From NCBI RefSeq assembly GCF_030534335.1, contig NZ_CP130565.1, positions 1,447,501 to 1,511,500 of the forward strand: 64,000 nt of DNA, read 5' to 3'. The notes beneath the pieces are model-generated. The model saw only the letters and a program-made list of their open reading frames with translations, had not been told where the DNA came from and did not search any database. The stretch is from Marivirga harenae. Its GTDB lineage: Bacteria; Bacteroidota; Bacteroidia; Cytophagales; Cyclobacteriaceae. Each line of letters opens with the position of its first letter. The first letter of the stretch is position 1. Position numbers and translations under genes: made by a program. Shown in pieces: positions 27,695 to 37,506 of this stretch.

Positions 27695-28713
27695 ATAATA
27701 ACACGAAAATATTAGTAACTGGCGGAGCTGGTTACATTGGGTCTCATTGCATTTTAAAATTGCTAGAACTAGGCTATAACAATATAATTACAATTGATAA
27801 TTTCTCCAATAGCACAAAAGATTCACTGCAGAAAATTGAAGAATACACCAAAAAGGAAATTCATAATGAAAATCTAGACCTGAAGGATAGTAAAGGTGTT
27901 AAAGAATTTTTTAGTAGTCATACTGATATAACAACAATCATACATTTTGCTGCACTAAAAGATCCATTTGAATCTATCAACAATGCTCAAGCTTATTATG
28001 AAAATAATGTGGGCGGATTAATAAATCTATTAAAATATTCTTCTTCAATTCAATTAAGTAATTTTATTTTTTCGTCTACTTGTGCATTATATGGAGAACC
28101 TAATAAAATTCCAGTTGATGAAAACCACCCCATTAATCCTCAAAATCCCTATGCTAATTCTAAATGGATCTGCGAAAATATTTTAAAAGATGTTGCTAAG
28201 GAAAGAAATTTTAAAGCGGTATCTTTAAGATACTTTAATCCAATCGGCTCTAATTCAAAAGCAGGCTTAAAAGAGTATTACTCAAATAGATCGAAGAATA
28301 TTGTACCACAAATCATTCGTGTCATTAAAGGAGAAGTAAATGCATTACCCGTTTACGGAAATGATTTACCCACTAAAGATGGAAGTGGTGTTCGTGATTT
28401 TATTCATGTGGAGGATTTGGTGGAGGCCCATTTAAGAGCGATGGAATTTTTAAATCAAGAACACAGTTCTTTAAACTATGATGTATATAATGTTGGGCGT
28501 GGAATGGGAATTTCAGTACTTAAATTAATAAATGAGTTCGAGAGTCAATTAGACATACAAATCCCAATGAACATTGTAAGAAAACGAAAAAATGAAGTAG
28601 CTGAAATATATGCTGATTCATCTAAAATTAATGCAAAATTAAACTGGAGAGCAAATAAGAATCTAGCACAAATGGTTGAAGATACGTTAATGGCAAATGA
28701 TATAATATATTAA
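27691..28713 (+). CDS. galE: UDP-glucose 4-epimerase
   Basis: 340 residues, GTG start overlapping the previous stop. NAD-binding GGAGYIGSH at about 9-17, IHFAALKDPFESINN, the active-site SSTCALYG and Y-A-N-S-K (YxxxK), and a C-terminal VYNVGRGMGISVLKLI. Extended short-chain dehydrogenase of the GalE type; it interconverts UDP-Glc and UDP-Gal (or the N-acetyl forms) and so supplies a donor to the glycosyltransferases upstream. Its stop shares a base with the start of the large secreted protein. Confidence 0.88.
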   Translation: MNNNTKILVTGGAGYIGSHCILKLLELGYNNIITIDNFSNSTKDSLQKIEEYTKKEIHNENLDLKDSKGVKEFFSSHTDITTIIHFAALKDPFESINNAQAYYENNVGGLINLLKYSSSIQLSNFIFSSTCALYGEPNKIPVDENHPINPQNPYANSKWICENILKDVAKERNFKAVSLRYFNPIGSNSKAGLKEYYSNRSKNIVPQIIRVIKGEVNALPVYGNDLPTKDGSGVRDFIHVEDLVEAHLRAMEFLNQEHSSLNYDVYNVGRGMGISVLKLINEFESQLDIQIPMNIVRKRKNEVAEIYADSSKINAKLNWRANKNLAQMVEDTLMANDIIY

Positions 28714-31700
28714 TGAGATTTCTATTTAGTATCATATTCTTTTCAATTTCATTTTCAGCTTTAGCTCAAGTCACAGCTGATTTCAACTTACCAGTTGAGG
28801 TTTGTTTAGATGAGCAATTTCAACTGGAAAACAGCTCTATCAACGCGGATAGTTATGAGTGGGATTTTTGTCAAGGGGATCTAGAAGCAAACGACCTTGT
28901 AATTAACCAGTCAAATGAAGGCGATTTGTCAATACCTGTTGGTACTTCATTAATTAAATACAAGGAATTTTGGTATGGCTTTTTTACTAATATTACCAAT
29001 AATACAATCACTAAATTAGAGTTTGGTAACTCTTTGGAAAATGAACCATTAATTTCTAATATTGGGAATTTGGGGGGCGCACTTGATAATCCTCAAGATA
29101 TAAAGGTGGTAGAAGAAAATGACAGTATTTATTTTTTTGTCTCAAATAGAAACAATAATAAGTTAGTCAGAATAAATTTAGGAACTGATTTAAATAATAC
29201 AGCACCAACTGTAGATGTTTTATTAAGTGGCAATAGAGATCTTTTAAATAATGGAATAGAAGTAGTAAAGGATGATAATACTTGGATAGTTTTTTACACT
29301 GGAACAAACCTTTTAAGAATAATTAATTTAGGAAATAGCTTATCTAACATTCCAGATGTATCAGATATTTTAGTTACCTCCAATTTTACAGGTGTTAGTA
29401 ATATTGGGGATATTAGTTTAATTAAAGAGAGTAATAATTGGTACGGTTTTATCGTAGGATATAGCTCACGCACACTTCATAGATTAGATTTTGGAATAAG
29501 TATGTTTTCAAATCCTAGTGTCAATAATATTACTCCAACAGGATTTTCTTCAGAACAACCTTATAGCATAAAATTAGCAGAGGAAGGATCAAATAAGTTT
29601 GGTTTTATTTCCACATCAAGCGGTAATTTTTTGCGATTGGATTTTGGAGAAAGCATATTAAATACTTTAACATTTACCTCCTTAGGTAACTTTGATGTTT
29701 TATCTAATAATTTTAAAGTTGATATTGCCAAAGATGGTTCAAAGTTTGTTGGGCTAACTTCAATATGGAATGCCAATAAAATTATAATCATAGATTTCCC
29801 AAATGATTGCGAAGTGACTCCCGAATTCTCTACTGAATTCCAACCTATAACTTCTTATTCGACTTCAGGCACCTACCCGATCACTCTGACGACCTTTCAT
29901 CCTAACGGCAACTCAGCCTCAAACACCAAAGAAATCACCGTAAGTGAAAGCCAAGCACCAGTTGGGGAAATTATTTCAGATTCTGCGTATTGTATAGCAG
30001 ATAATGTACAATTTGATTTTAATACATCAAGTGATATCGCCACTTACAGTTGGGGTTTCGGGGACAGCAATACAAGTACTGACATTTCTCCAATGCATCA
30101 ATATACCGCGTCCGGGGAATATATTATCACTTTGGAAATAGAAAGCACAGATGGATGCCCCAATATCTTTTATGACACCTTAATTATTTTACCAGAGCCT
30201 CAACCAGAATTTTCAACAACTGAAACAGAGTACTGCACATTTGAATCTATTGATTTTAACAACATTACTCCCTTTGATTTTGGAGATAATGTAGTCTGGT
30301 CATGGGATTTTAATGGAGAAGGCAGTAGCACAGAAGAAAATCCTAGTTTTATTTTTGAAAGTTCAGGAACTAAAACCATCACAATAGAGGCCAATGTTTT
30401 GGGTTGTGTAGTGACTTATCAATCCACTTTGGAGATTATAGAGGGGCCAGAAGTAGATTTTTCCTATGACAGCAATTGTTTGGGGGAAGCCATTCAGTTT
30501 ACAAATTTAAGCACGGGAGCCAATATTACAGGTTATCAATGGGATTTTGGTAACGGGGAAAACAGTACAGCTGAAAACCCTCAAATTACTTACAATAATC
30601 CAGGTACTTTTGAAGCAATCTTGACTGTTAGTAATGCCAGTGGATGTGAAAATATTACTATCCAAAATATTCAAATTTTCGATGAAGTTGTGGATAGTAT
30701 TTACTCAACCGAGGCTTTTGAAAACCTTCCTTTCAACGTGTGGGTTAATTGGAATAATGATTTTGACAGCTCTCAAAATATAAGCTATAGATGGGATATT
30801 GATGGAGAAATACAAACTACAGATACGGCTATTTATGCGTTAAGCGAAGGGCAATATACGGTCAATTTGGAAGTCATAACGGCAAAGGGTTGCGTATTCA
30901 ATTCCCAGCGTATAATTGAAGTACAGGCTTCAAATGAGCCTACTCCTTACTTCAATTTGCCTTCTGAGGTTTGTATCGATGAAAACTTTCAGGTGCAAAA
31001 CAATTCAATGAATGCTGAGAAATATGAGTGGGACTTTTGTGTTGGTGATTTCGAATTAACAGATCTAACGATTCAACAATTCACGGAAGGCGACCTATCA
31101 ACACCTATAGGCATTTCACTAATTGAGTTTAAAGGTCTTTGGTATGGCTTTATTACTAATATTACGAATAGTACCATCACCAAATTAGAGTTTGGAAATT
31201 CCTTAAAAAATGACCCCCTCATTTCAAATATTGGTAATCTCGGTAATGCACTTGACCAGCCTCAAGATATAAAAGTAGTAACTGAAAATGATAGTATCTA
31301 CTTCTTTGTCTCTAACAGAAACACCAATAAATTTGTGAGAATTAGCATGGGTACTGATCTTGCAAATCCCAATCCTGTTGTGGATGTACTTCTTGCAGGA
31401 AACCAAGACCTTCGAAATAATGGGATTGAAGTCGTTAAAGATCAAAATAGCTGGGTTGCATTTTATACGGGTACAGATCTGTTACGAATAATTAATTTGG
31501 GTACTCATCTATCCAATATTCCAACTCCCGCAGACATTCTAGTAACTTCAAGTTTTACAGGAGTTACTAATATTGCGGATATAGATTTTGTTAAGGAAGC
31601 TGACAATTGGTACGGCTTTATTGTGGGTTCCAGCTCACGCACATTACATAGACTAGATTTTGGACTGAATTTGTTTTCAAATCCAAGCAGCACTAATATC

Positions 31701-34517
31701 ACCCCAGTAGACTTACCTCCAGATAATCCCTACAGCATTAAGCTAGTAAGGGACGCGAGTAATCATTATGGTTTTATTTCTACGCTGAGTGGGAATTTAC
31801 TTAAATTGAAGTTCGATGACAGTATTTTAAATACAATTCAATTTAGTTCTTTGGGTAAATTCGGTAGTCTTCAAAACAATTTTAAGCTTGATATAGCAAA
31901 GGAGAATTCTAGCTTTGTTGCTTTAAGTACTGTATGGTCAGCTAACAAGATTGTAATTATTGATTTCCCAAACGATTGCCTTGTTTCCACAGCCTTTTCT
32001 ACTGAATTCGAACCACAGGCCTTCTATGCTGAACCGGGGACTTACCCAATAACCCTAACCGCCTACCACCCTAACGGAAATTCAGCCTCTATCACCAAAG
32101 AAATTACCGTAACAGAAAACCAAGCACCTGACATCGCTTTTACCACAGGGGATAATTTATGTATTGCAAATGCCGTTGAATTTGAAAGCCAAAGTACAGC
32201 CGAGCTTAATAGCTATCAATGGGATTTTGGGGATGGTGAAATAAGTACGGAGGCTAATCCTAATCATACTTTTGCCACTGCTGGTACCTATGCCGTAAAA
32301 TTAAGCGTAAGTGATACCAGTGGCTGTAGTAACCTTTTTGTTGATTCAGTGCAAGTCTTGGAACAGCCTGTCCCCGATTTTCAGGCCAGTGCCCAAGGCA
32401 GTGTTTGTTCACAAAAGCCTATCGTTTTTGACAATTTGACAACGCTACCTACTGAAGCCACTTTTTTCTGGGAGTTTGGTGATGGTAACACTAGCACGGA
32501 AGAAAATCCCGAGCATATTTACCAGGAAGCAGGAGAATATATTGTAACACAAAGTATCAATATGGCCGGTTGTGAAGTGGAGAAAACCGATACCATTTCT
32601 GTCAATCCGGGGCCAATAGTGGCTTTCCAAATAGCGAATAATTGCCTGGATGAAATTCTTCAGTTTGAAAATACCAGTCAAGGCGAATTTTTGGAAAGTT
32701 TCCAATGGGATTTTGGGGATGGCACGCAGTCCACCCAAACAAATCCTAGCCATCTTTACGATACGGCCGGTACCTATAATGTACAATTAACAGCCCTTAC
32801 CTCCAACGGATGTGACTTTACCATCTCGCAGGATGTCAGCATTCAACCCTTGGCATCAGTGGCTTTTGAGGCGGAAGTGGCATGTGCCAACCAGCCCGTT
32901 CAATTTAGCGAACAGGTGAATATTGCAGTTTCCAATATCACCGATTATTTCTGGGATTTTGGCGTTTCCGGCACCCAAACGGATGTTTCCACGGAGGCCA
33001 ATCCTACTTTTGCTTTCCCTGCTTCCGGCTCATATAATGTACGATTGCAAGTCACCACCTCTGATGGCTGTACTACCGATACCACTCAAACCATCTCGGT
33101 CAATGCATTGCCACAACCTGATTTCGAATTTGAAAACAGCTGTATCAACGAAAACCGATTGTTCACCCCTCAAAATATAGCCGGTATTAGTGCCCATTTC
33201 TGGGAATTGAAAAATGCTCAAGGAGAAATTTTGCAGAGCAGTCAAAGCGAGAATTTTGCTTATCTATTCAGTCAAGCAGGTAATTATCAGCTGACCTACC
33301 GACAAGAGAATGAAAATCTTTGCAGCAATGCCATTACGAAAAGCTTCACCATCAACGAATTGCCCGAACCAGATTTTGCTTGGGGAACAGGCTGTGCTGG
33401 GGAAGCCGTGGAGTTTGAAAATTTAACGGATTTAAATGGGAATAATTTGAAAAAATATAATTGGAGTATTGATGGGGAAGTGATATCCACCGATGCCCGG
33501 CCGCAGTATATTTTTGAGGATAGTGGAGACTATCTTCTCAGTCTTCAAGTAGAAACCCAAGGCGGTTGTGTGCAAAGCGTAAGCAAAGAAATCAGCATTT
33601 CCCCAGTACCAACAGCCTTCTTTGAAATCACCCAAAACATCGGAGCCTATCCATTCACTTTAAGCACAAGCCCAAGCGGGCAGGACTATCCCCTTGAGGG
33701 GATTATAGGGGTGTCATCCAAACTTCCCACCACTAACTCTCAACTTCCAACTTCATCATCAAGGTCAGACGATAGTCAGACCGGCTCATCATACGTATGG
33801 TTGTTAGGCAACGACACCATCTCCAACAGCCAAGAACTCAACTACACCATCACCCAACCCGGCACTTACCTACTGGGCCTCATTCTCACCAATGATGCAG
33901 GCTGTACTGACGAACATTACGAGCAAATAAGAGTAAGGGAGCCTAGTCTAGATGTTTCACTAAGTAATTTAAGGGTAAGCAAAGATGATGAATTCACCAC
34001 CTTTGTTTTAAACATCAGCAATAGGGGCTCCTTGGTTCCGGATAGGATTGATTTGGATGTTGACTTAGGCAGTTATTCGGTAACGGAAAGCTTAGAAACT
34101 CCGCTGTATCCTGAAAGCAATAGAAACTTTTCATTAAGTTTAAAACTAACAGATGAGCAATTAAGAGGCTTGTCAAAAATTTGTATTAATGCAACTCCTA
34201 AAACCGGTGATTACAATGACAGTAACAGTCAAAATAATCGATTGTGCACCAATCTAGAAAGTGGATTTAAAGTCATGGATATTTATCCTAATCCTGCGGT
34301 TAATCAATTTACCATTCCACTGATCATCCCTGAAACTGATCAATTGACAATCAGTATGGAAGACAGCAACGGCCGACAAGTGAAAATATTCAATTATGAT
34401 TTAGAGGCCGGCTACAACGAAATCCAGATCCAAAGAGAAAGTCTAAGTCCTGGCATTTATTTCCTCCGATTTCGCCATCAAGGTCAAGAAAAAGTCAAAA
34501 AGATCATTTTTCAGTAA
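28713..34517 (+). CDS. Giant T9SS-secreted PKD/propeller protein
   Basis: 1934 residues. Signal peptide 1-18. Residues about 23-415 and 746-1138 are two diverged copies of one unit. Each unit starts as a PKD domain (YEWDFC), is interrupted by about six repeats of about 50 residues with W-Y-G-F and L-x-FG-x-S-L motifs (propeller-like), then completes the PKD domain (GTYPITLT...HPNGNSAS.TKEITV). Other PKD domains carry YQWDFGDG or similar followed by GTY or GEY. Near 1760-1850 there is a CARDB-like segment, and the last about 80 residues are a type A T9SS sorting domain (DIYPNPAVNQF..., ending GIYFLRF...KKIIFQ). Probably a surface adhesin. Its ATG overlaps the galE stop, so it belongs to the glycan operon, perhaps as a client of the glycan or anchored lipopolysaccharide (inference). 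Confidence 0.87.
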   Translation: MRFLFSIIFFSISFSALAQVTADFNLPVEVCLDEQFQLENSSINADSYEWDFCQGDLEANDLVINQSNEGDLSIPVGTSLIKYKEFWYGFFTNITNNTITKLEFGNSLENEPLISNIGNLGGALDNPQDIKVVEENDSIYFFVSNRNNNKLVRINLGTDLNNTAPTVDVLLSGNRDLLNNGIEVVKDDNTWIVFYTGTNLLRIINLGNSLSNIPDVSDILVTSNFTGVSNIGDISLIKESNNWYGFIVGYSSRTLHRLDFGISMFSNPSVNNITPTGFSSEQPYSIKLAEEGSNKFGFISTSSGNFLRLDFGESILNTLTFTSLGNFDVLSNNFKVDIAKDGSKFVGLTSIWNANKIIIIDFPNDCEVTPEFSTEFQPITSYSTSGTYPITLTTFHPNGNSASNTKEITVSESQAPVGEIISDSAYCIADNVQFDFNTSSDIATYSWGFGDSNTSTDISPMHQYTASGEYIITLEIESTDGCPNIFYDTLIILPEPQPEFSTTETEYCTFESIDFNNITPFDFGDNVVWSWDFNGEGSSTEENPSFIFESSGTKTITIEANVLGCVVTYQSTLEIIEGPEVDFSYDSNCLGEAIQFTNLSTGANITGYQWDFGNGENSTAENPQITYNNPGTFEAILTVSNASGCENITIQNIQIFDEVVDSIYSTEAFENLPFNVWVNWNNDFDSSQNISYRWDIDGEIQTTDTAIYALSEGQYTVNLEVITAKGCVFNSQRIIEVQASNEPTPYFNLPSEVCIDENFQVQNNSMNAEKYEWDFCVGDFELTDLTIQQFTEGDLSTPIGISLIEFKGLWYGFITNITNSTITKLEFGNSLKNDPLISNIGNLGNALDQPQDIKVVTENDSIYFFVSNRNTNKFVRISMGTDLANPNPVVDVLLAGNQDLRNNGIEVVKDQNSWVAFYTGTDLLRIINLGTHLSNIPTPADILVTSSFTGVTNIADIDFVKEADNWYGFIVGSSSRTLHRLDFGLNLFSNPSSTNITPVDLPPDNPYSIKLVRDASNHYGFISTLSGNLLKLKFDDSILNTIQFSSLGKFGSLQNNFKLDIAKENSSFVALSTVWSANKIVIIDFPNDCLVSTAFSTEFEPQAFYAEPGTYPITLTAYHPNGNSASITKEITVTENQAPDIAFTTGDNLCIANAVEFESQSTAELNSYQWDFGDGEISTEANPNHTFATAGTYAVKLSVSDTSGCSNLFVDSVQVLEQPVPDFQASAQGSVCSQKPIVFDNLTTLPTEATFFWEFGDGNTSTEENPEHIYQEAGEYIVTQSINMAGCEVEKTDTISVNPGPIVAFQIANNCLDEILQFENTSQGEFLESFQWDFGDGTQSTQTNPSHLYDTAGTYNVQLTALTSNGCDFTISQDVSIQPLASVAFEAEVACANQPVQFSEQVNIAVSNITDYFWDFGVSGTQTDVSTEANPTFAFPASGSYNVRLQVTTSDGCTTDTTQTISVNALPQPDFEFENSCINENRLFTPQNIAGISAHFWELKNAQGEILQSSQSENFAYLFSQAGNYQLTYRQENENLCSNAITKSFTINELPEPDFAWGTGCAGEAVEFENLTDLNGNNLKKYNWSIDGEVISTDARPQYIFEDSGDYLLSLQVETQGGCVQSVSKEISISPVPTAFFEITQNIGAYPFTLSTSPSGQDYPLEGIIGVSSKLPTTNSQLPTSSSRSDDSQTGSSYVWLLGNDTISNSQELNYTITQPGTYLLGLILTNDAGCTDEHYEQIRVREPSLDVSLSNLRVSKDDEFTTFVLNISNRGSLVPDRIDLDVDLGSYSVTESLETPLYPESNRNFSLSLKLTDEQLRGLSKICINATPKTGDYNDSNSQNNRLCTNLESGFKVMDIYPNPAVNQFTIPLIIPETDQLTISMEDSNGRQVKIFNYDLEAGYNEIQIQRESLSPGIYFLRFRHQGQEKVKKIIFQ
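33688..33782 (+). repeat. Intergenic-type repeats inserted in the PKD gene
   Basis: Three non-coding-looking pieces lie in frame inside the last PKD domain: hairpin ATCCCC-TTGA-GGGGAT (33688-33703), a CT-rich AACTTCC tract (33721-33753) like those at 15.1 and 16.0 kb, and hairpin GGTCaGAC-GATA-GTCaGACC (33763-33782). They encode a low-complexity linker (LPTTNSQLPTSSS) between SPSGQ and SSYVW where a normal PKD domain has a short turn. Confidence 0.6.
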
Positions 34518-34539
34518 AGAACTAGACTCCATATATTTC

Positions 34540-34756
34540 GCCCTTTCAGGGTTTTGGAGATAGTTTTATCTTGAACAGAGACCTCACGCTTTGTTAGAAT
34601 ATGTCGTCCTTTCAGGACTTAAGTTCTGGAAGCCTCATCAGTAGTCTGCAAATACTGTTCAAATCATATAATTAAAATCCCGAAGGGATGACATATATAA
34701 GCGTGGGGTGAAGCCCACGCTAAAAAAGTTAAAATTCAACCAAGCCCTGGAAGGGC
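34540..34756. repeat. Palindromic repeat cluster A
   Basis: The gene-free stretch 34518-34851 holds four short palindromes: GCCC-TTTCA-GGG (34540-34551), GTCC-TTTCA-GGAC (34606-34618), GCGTGGGG-TGAAG-CCCACGC (34701-34720) and GCCC-TGGAA-GGGC (34744-34756). Two hairpin types, CCTGAAAGG and GGGTGAAGCCC, recur at 37.3 and 45 kb. Confidence 0.65.
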
Positions 34757-34851
34757 GAAATACTTCTTTCCTTAACTCTTAAATAAACCACTAGCCCTTA
34801 AATCATTCCCACTGTTCCCTATCTCCCCTTTAGGGGCAAAGAAAAAGAGCT

Positions 34852-36135
34852 TTAGTGAGCTTTAAATCTTTCAAAAGCAGCCCTTTCCAATTCCTCCCTC
34901 GCGTCAGGATGCGCAATCGAAATCAAGGCTTTTGCCCTTTGATTCAAATTCTTGCCATATAAATCCACCACTCCATATTCAGTTACTACATAGTGAACGT
35001 GTGCCCTGGTAGTGGTAACACCTGCTCCTTCCTGTAAGAATGGTACAATTTTGCTCACTCCTTTCTTGGTAGCTGCCGGCATTGCAATAATAGCCTTCCC
35101 TCCTTCAGATAAAGAAGCGCCTCTTATAAAATCCATTTGTCCACCTACCCCTGAAAACTGCATTTTTCCAATCGTGTCAGCACATACCTGACCTGTTAAA
35201 TCAATTTCTATTGCAGAATTAATAGCGGTTACTTTTGGGTTTTTTCTAATGATGGCCGTGTCATTAGTATAAGCCGCCTCCTTCATATGCACTAGCGGAT
35301 TATCATCCATGAAATCATATAGTTTTTGGGAGCCCACTGCAAAGCAGGTTACTAATTTACCTGTTTTCACTTCTTTCTTGCTTCCATTGATCACTCCACT
35401 TTCCACTAATGGCAGAATTCCATCAGAAAACATTTCGGTATGAATCCCCAGGTTTTTATGATTGCCTAAATTTTGTAAAGCCGCATTCGGAATCGCTCCT
35501 ATACCCATTTGCAAGGTAGCTCCGTCTTCCACCAAACCGGCAACGTGAGCGCCAATTTTTTGCTCTATTTCTGAAGCTACAACTATGTCATGGCCATGTA
35601 TAGGTTCATTTACTTCAACGGCATAATCAATTTGACTTACGTGTATAATACCATCACCGTGTGTCCTTGGTACATTAGGGTTAACTTGTGCAATTACCAG
35701 TTTGGCTGTTTGTATGGCAGGAATCGTTACATCTACTGACACTCCTAAGGAACAATACCCATGTTGATCAGGTGTGGAGATTTGAATAAAAGCCACATCT
35801 AAGGGTAAAATATTTCTTCTGAAAAGCCAATGCACCTCACTTAAGAAAATGGGAATATAATCACCTCTTCCCGCTTGAATTGCTTTTCTGACATTTCCAC
35901 CTACAAATGCGCTATTAATTTTGAATGATTTATAGAATGGTTCCTCCGTGTAAGCTGCTCGGCCTTCAGTGTGCAAATGCATCACTTCTACGTTTTCCAA
36001 AGATTGGTGTCTATTAGCCAAGGCATCAATTAATGTTACAGGAGTCATTGCCGCACCTTGAATAAACACCCTGTCTCCGGATTTTACTGTTGAAACTGCC
36101 TCTTGTGCAGTTACTATTTTTAATGAATTATCCAT
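34852..36135 (-). CDS. Acetyl-CoA hydrolase/transferase family protein
   Basis: 427 residues. Family I CoA transferase of the acetyl-CoA hydrolase/4-hydroxybutyrate CoA-transferase type: SGDRVFIQGAAMTPVTLIDAL near the start, LQMGIGAIPNAALQNL (CoA loop), HTEMFSDGILPLVESG with the candidate catalytic glutamate, and GVGGQMDFIRGASLSEGGKAI near the end with TEYGVVDLYGKNL. It would move CoA between acetate and another acyl group or hydrolyse acetyl-CoA; the acceptor is not determined by sequence. Single gene, with a perfect -7 box upstream. Confidence 0.88.
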   Translation of the reverse strand: MDNSLKIVTAQEAVSTVKSGDRVFIQGAAMTPVTLIDALANRHQSLENVEVMHLHTEGRAAYTEEPFYKSFKINSAFVGGNVRKAIQAGRGDYIPIFLSEVHWLFRRNILPLDVAFIQISTPDQHGYCSLGVSVDVTIPAIQTAKLVIAQVNPNVPRTHGDGIIHVSQIDYAVEVNEPIHGHDIVVASEIEQKIGAHVAGLVEDGATLQMGIGAIPNAALQNLGNHKNLGIHTEMFSDGILPLVESGVINGSKKEVKTGKLVTCFAVGSQKLYDFMDDNPLVHMKEAAYTNDTAIIRKNPKVTAINSAIEIDLTGQVCADTIGKMQFSGVGGQMDFIRGASLSEGGKAIIAMPAATKKGVSKIVPFLQEGAGVTTTRAHVHYVVTEYGVVDLYGKNLNQRAKALISIAHPDAREELERAAFERFKAH

Positions 36136-36157
36136 TTTTCTTGTTGTTTTGCAGTTG

Positions 36158-36165
36158 CAAATTTA
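36158..36165 (-). promoter_or_regulatory. -7 box of the CoA-transferase gene
   Basis: On the minus strand TAAATTTG, a perfect TAnnTTTG, 22 bases before the ATG at 36135. No TTG occurs at the expected -33 distance. Confidence 0.5.
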
Positions 36166-36312
36166 CTACCCATAAGATAAGTATTATTGAGTAAAACCAC
36201 CGAAAATAATGATTAATATCAGGTTTTTTTTGACATTCATTTATTCGGTGACTTGGCGATAATTCTAGGAAATATTCTGTATATTGAAGACTTTGGCTTT
36301 AGTTTCTTAAAG

Positions 36313-36786
36313 ATGTCAACACTCTATTTAAATGTAAAAAGCGGATTATTATTTCCATTCCAGTTTCAAATCCTGGGGTATGTATTTTTATTTTCGGGTA
36401 TAGCCTTGACTGCCATTAATATTTGGACGAGTATTGTTTTTATTTTGCTGGGAGGATTCATCGTTACTGCATATTCAGGAATTGATTTCAGAGGTGAGCA
36501 GCTTAGGGAGTACAACTCTTTCTTGTTCTTCTTTAAATTTGGAAAGTGGCAAAGGATTGAGTCTCCAGAAAAGATATTTATAAAGAAGGTTAAACGGAGT
36601 CAAAAGTTTTATGGCAGGGCTAATCAAAGCTCCACATTTAAGAAGGTGATTTATAAGGCATTTTTGAAACTTGATGACAATGCTACTATTTCCTTATTTG
36701 AAGATAAAAATCAAGGAAAAGTTTTGGAGAGATCTCAACCCATAGCTAATTACTTTCGTATTGAAGTTGTTGATTATTCGAATTGA
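36313..36786 (+). CDS. Hypothetical membrane protein
   Basis: 157 residues from the ATG at 36313; a TTG at 36253 in frame would add 20 residues and is less likely. Two adjacent membrane helices (FQILGYVFLFSGIALTAINI and SIVFILLGGFIVTAYSG) precede a cytoplasmic half that looks like a small mixed domain (WQRIESPEKIFIKKVKRS..., KAFLKLDDNATISLFEDKN). The layout resembles PH-like bacterial membrane proteins, but no family can be assigned. It stands alone, convergent with the next gene. Confidence 0.55.
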   Translation: MSTLYLNVKSGLLFPFQFQILGYVFLFSGIALTAINIWTSIVFILLGGFIVTAYSGIDFRGEQLREYNSFLFFFKFGKWQRIESPEKIFIKKVKRSQKFYGRANQSSTFKKVIYKAFLKLDDNATISLFEDKNQGKVLERSQPIANYFRIEVVDYSN

Positions 36787-36817
36787 CAGTCGATAAGGAT
36801 CCACCAAACTGGGCTCT

Positions 36818-37216
36818 TTATTTGGAACTTATTTGATTCAGTTCTTCGATCCAAGACTCTGCTTCTTCCAGATTAGATACTATTTTGTAGGGTACAGGTT
36901 GATTTTGAAATGAAAAAATCATTTTCAGTACAGCTCTAATTGCAGTGCTTGGGATTACGTAAGCAGTACCCAAACAGTAGTTTTGCATTAATTTCCAGTG
37001 CTGGCTGAGCCAGGTTGCTTGCTTCTTTTGGTGCGATAATTTTGGAATAACGGCATTGCTTGCATCAAAAATAATTGCGATGGTTTTTCGATCATCATAG
37101 CATTTTTCTACCCCATCCAGATACATTTGGAAATTTTCATCTGTGCTTTTTTCACCTGTGAAGGTCACGGTAATTATGGGCATCCGGGTAGAATCAACAA
37201 TAGCGTAAGACTTCAT
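36818..37216 (-). CDS. SpoIIAA/STAS-like small protein
   Basis: 132 residues, no signal peptide. Pattern SYAIVDSTRMPIITVTFTGEKS...FQMYLDGVEKCYDDRKTIAIIFDASNA, a beta-alpha-beta fold of the SpoIIAA-like/STAS-SEC14 type, ending in a helix ESWIEELNQ. Members of this group are found as free single-domain proteins in many Bacteroidota without a defined role. The phosphorylatable serine of true anti-anti-sigma factors is not obvious. Repeat cluster B lies upstream of it. Confidence 0.6.
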   Translation of the reverse strand: MKSYAIVDSTRMPIITVTFTGEKSTDENFQMYLDGVEKCYDDRKTIAIIFDASNAVIPKLSHQKKQATWLSQHWKLMQNYCLGTAYVIPSTAIRAVLKMIFSFQNQPVPYKIVSNLEEAESWIEELNQISSK

Positions 37217-37314
37217 TTTAGGTTTTTTTACTGATTATGTTTTTAACTACGAAAAGGACTAAAGGTTTGGATTGGAGATTACCCAATGAAAATAACGGCT
37301 GTACAATGAAAGTA

Positions 37315-37460
37315 GTCCTGAAAGGACAAAATATTATATAACAGGGTGAAGCCCTGTGGTCAAACAGACTTACTCAAAAAGCCCTGAAAGGGCGTAATAT
37401 TACGCACTTTCAGGGCTAATGTCTACTCACTTTTATTTGTAGGGCTTCAACTCTACGTTT
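37315..37460. repeat. Palindromic repeat cluster B
   Basis: Contains GTCC-TGAAA-GGAC (37315-37327), ACAGGG-TGAAG-CCCTGT (37341-37357), two CCTGAAAGG elements head to head around a GCGTAATATTACGC centre (37381-37417), and a reversed, degenerate copy of the TGAAG type (about 37439-37456). Fills the gap between the STAS-like gene and gltD. Confidence 0.65.
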
Positions 37461-37506
37461 TGGTGTGTCAGCCCTTCGGGCCTTAATAAATTCTTCCAAA
37501 AGGGGC

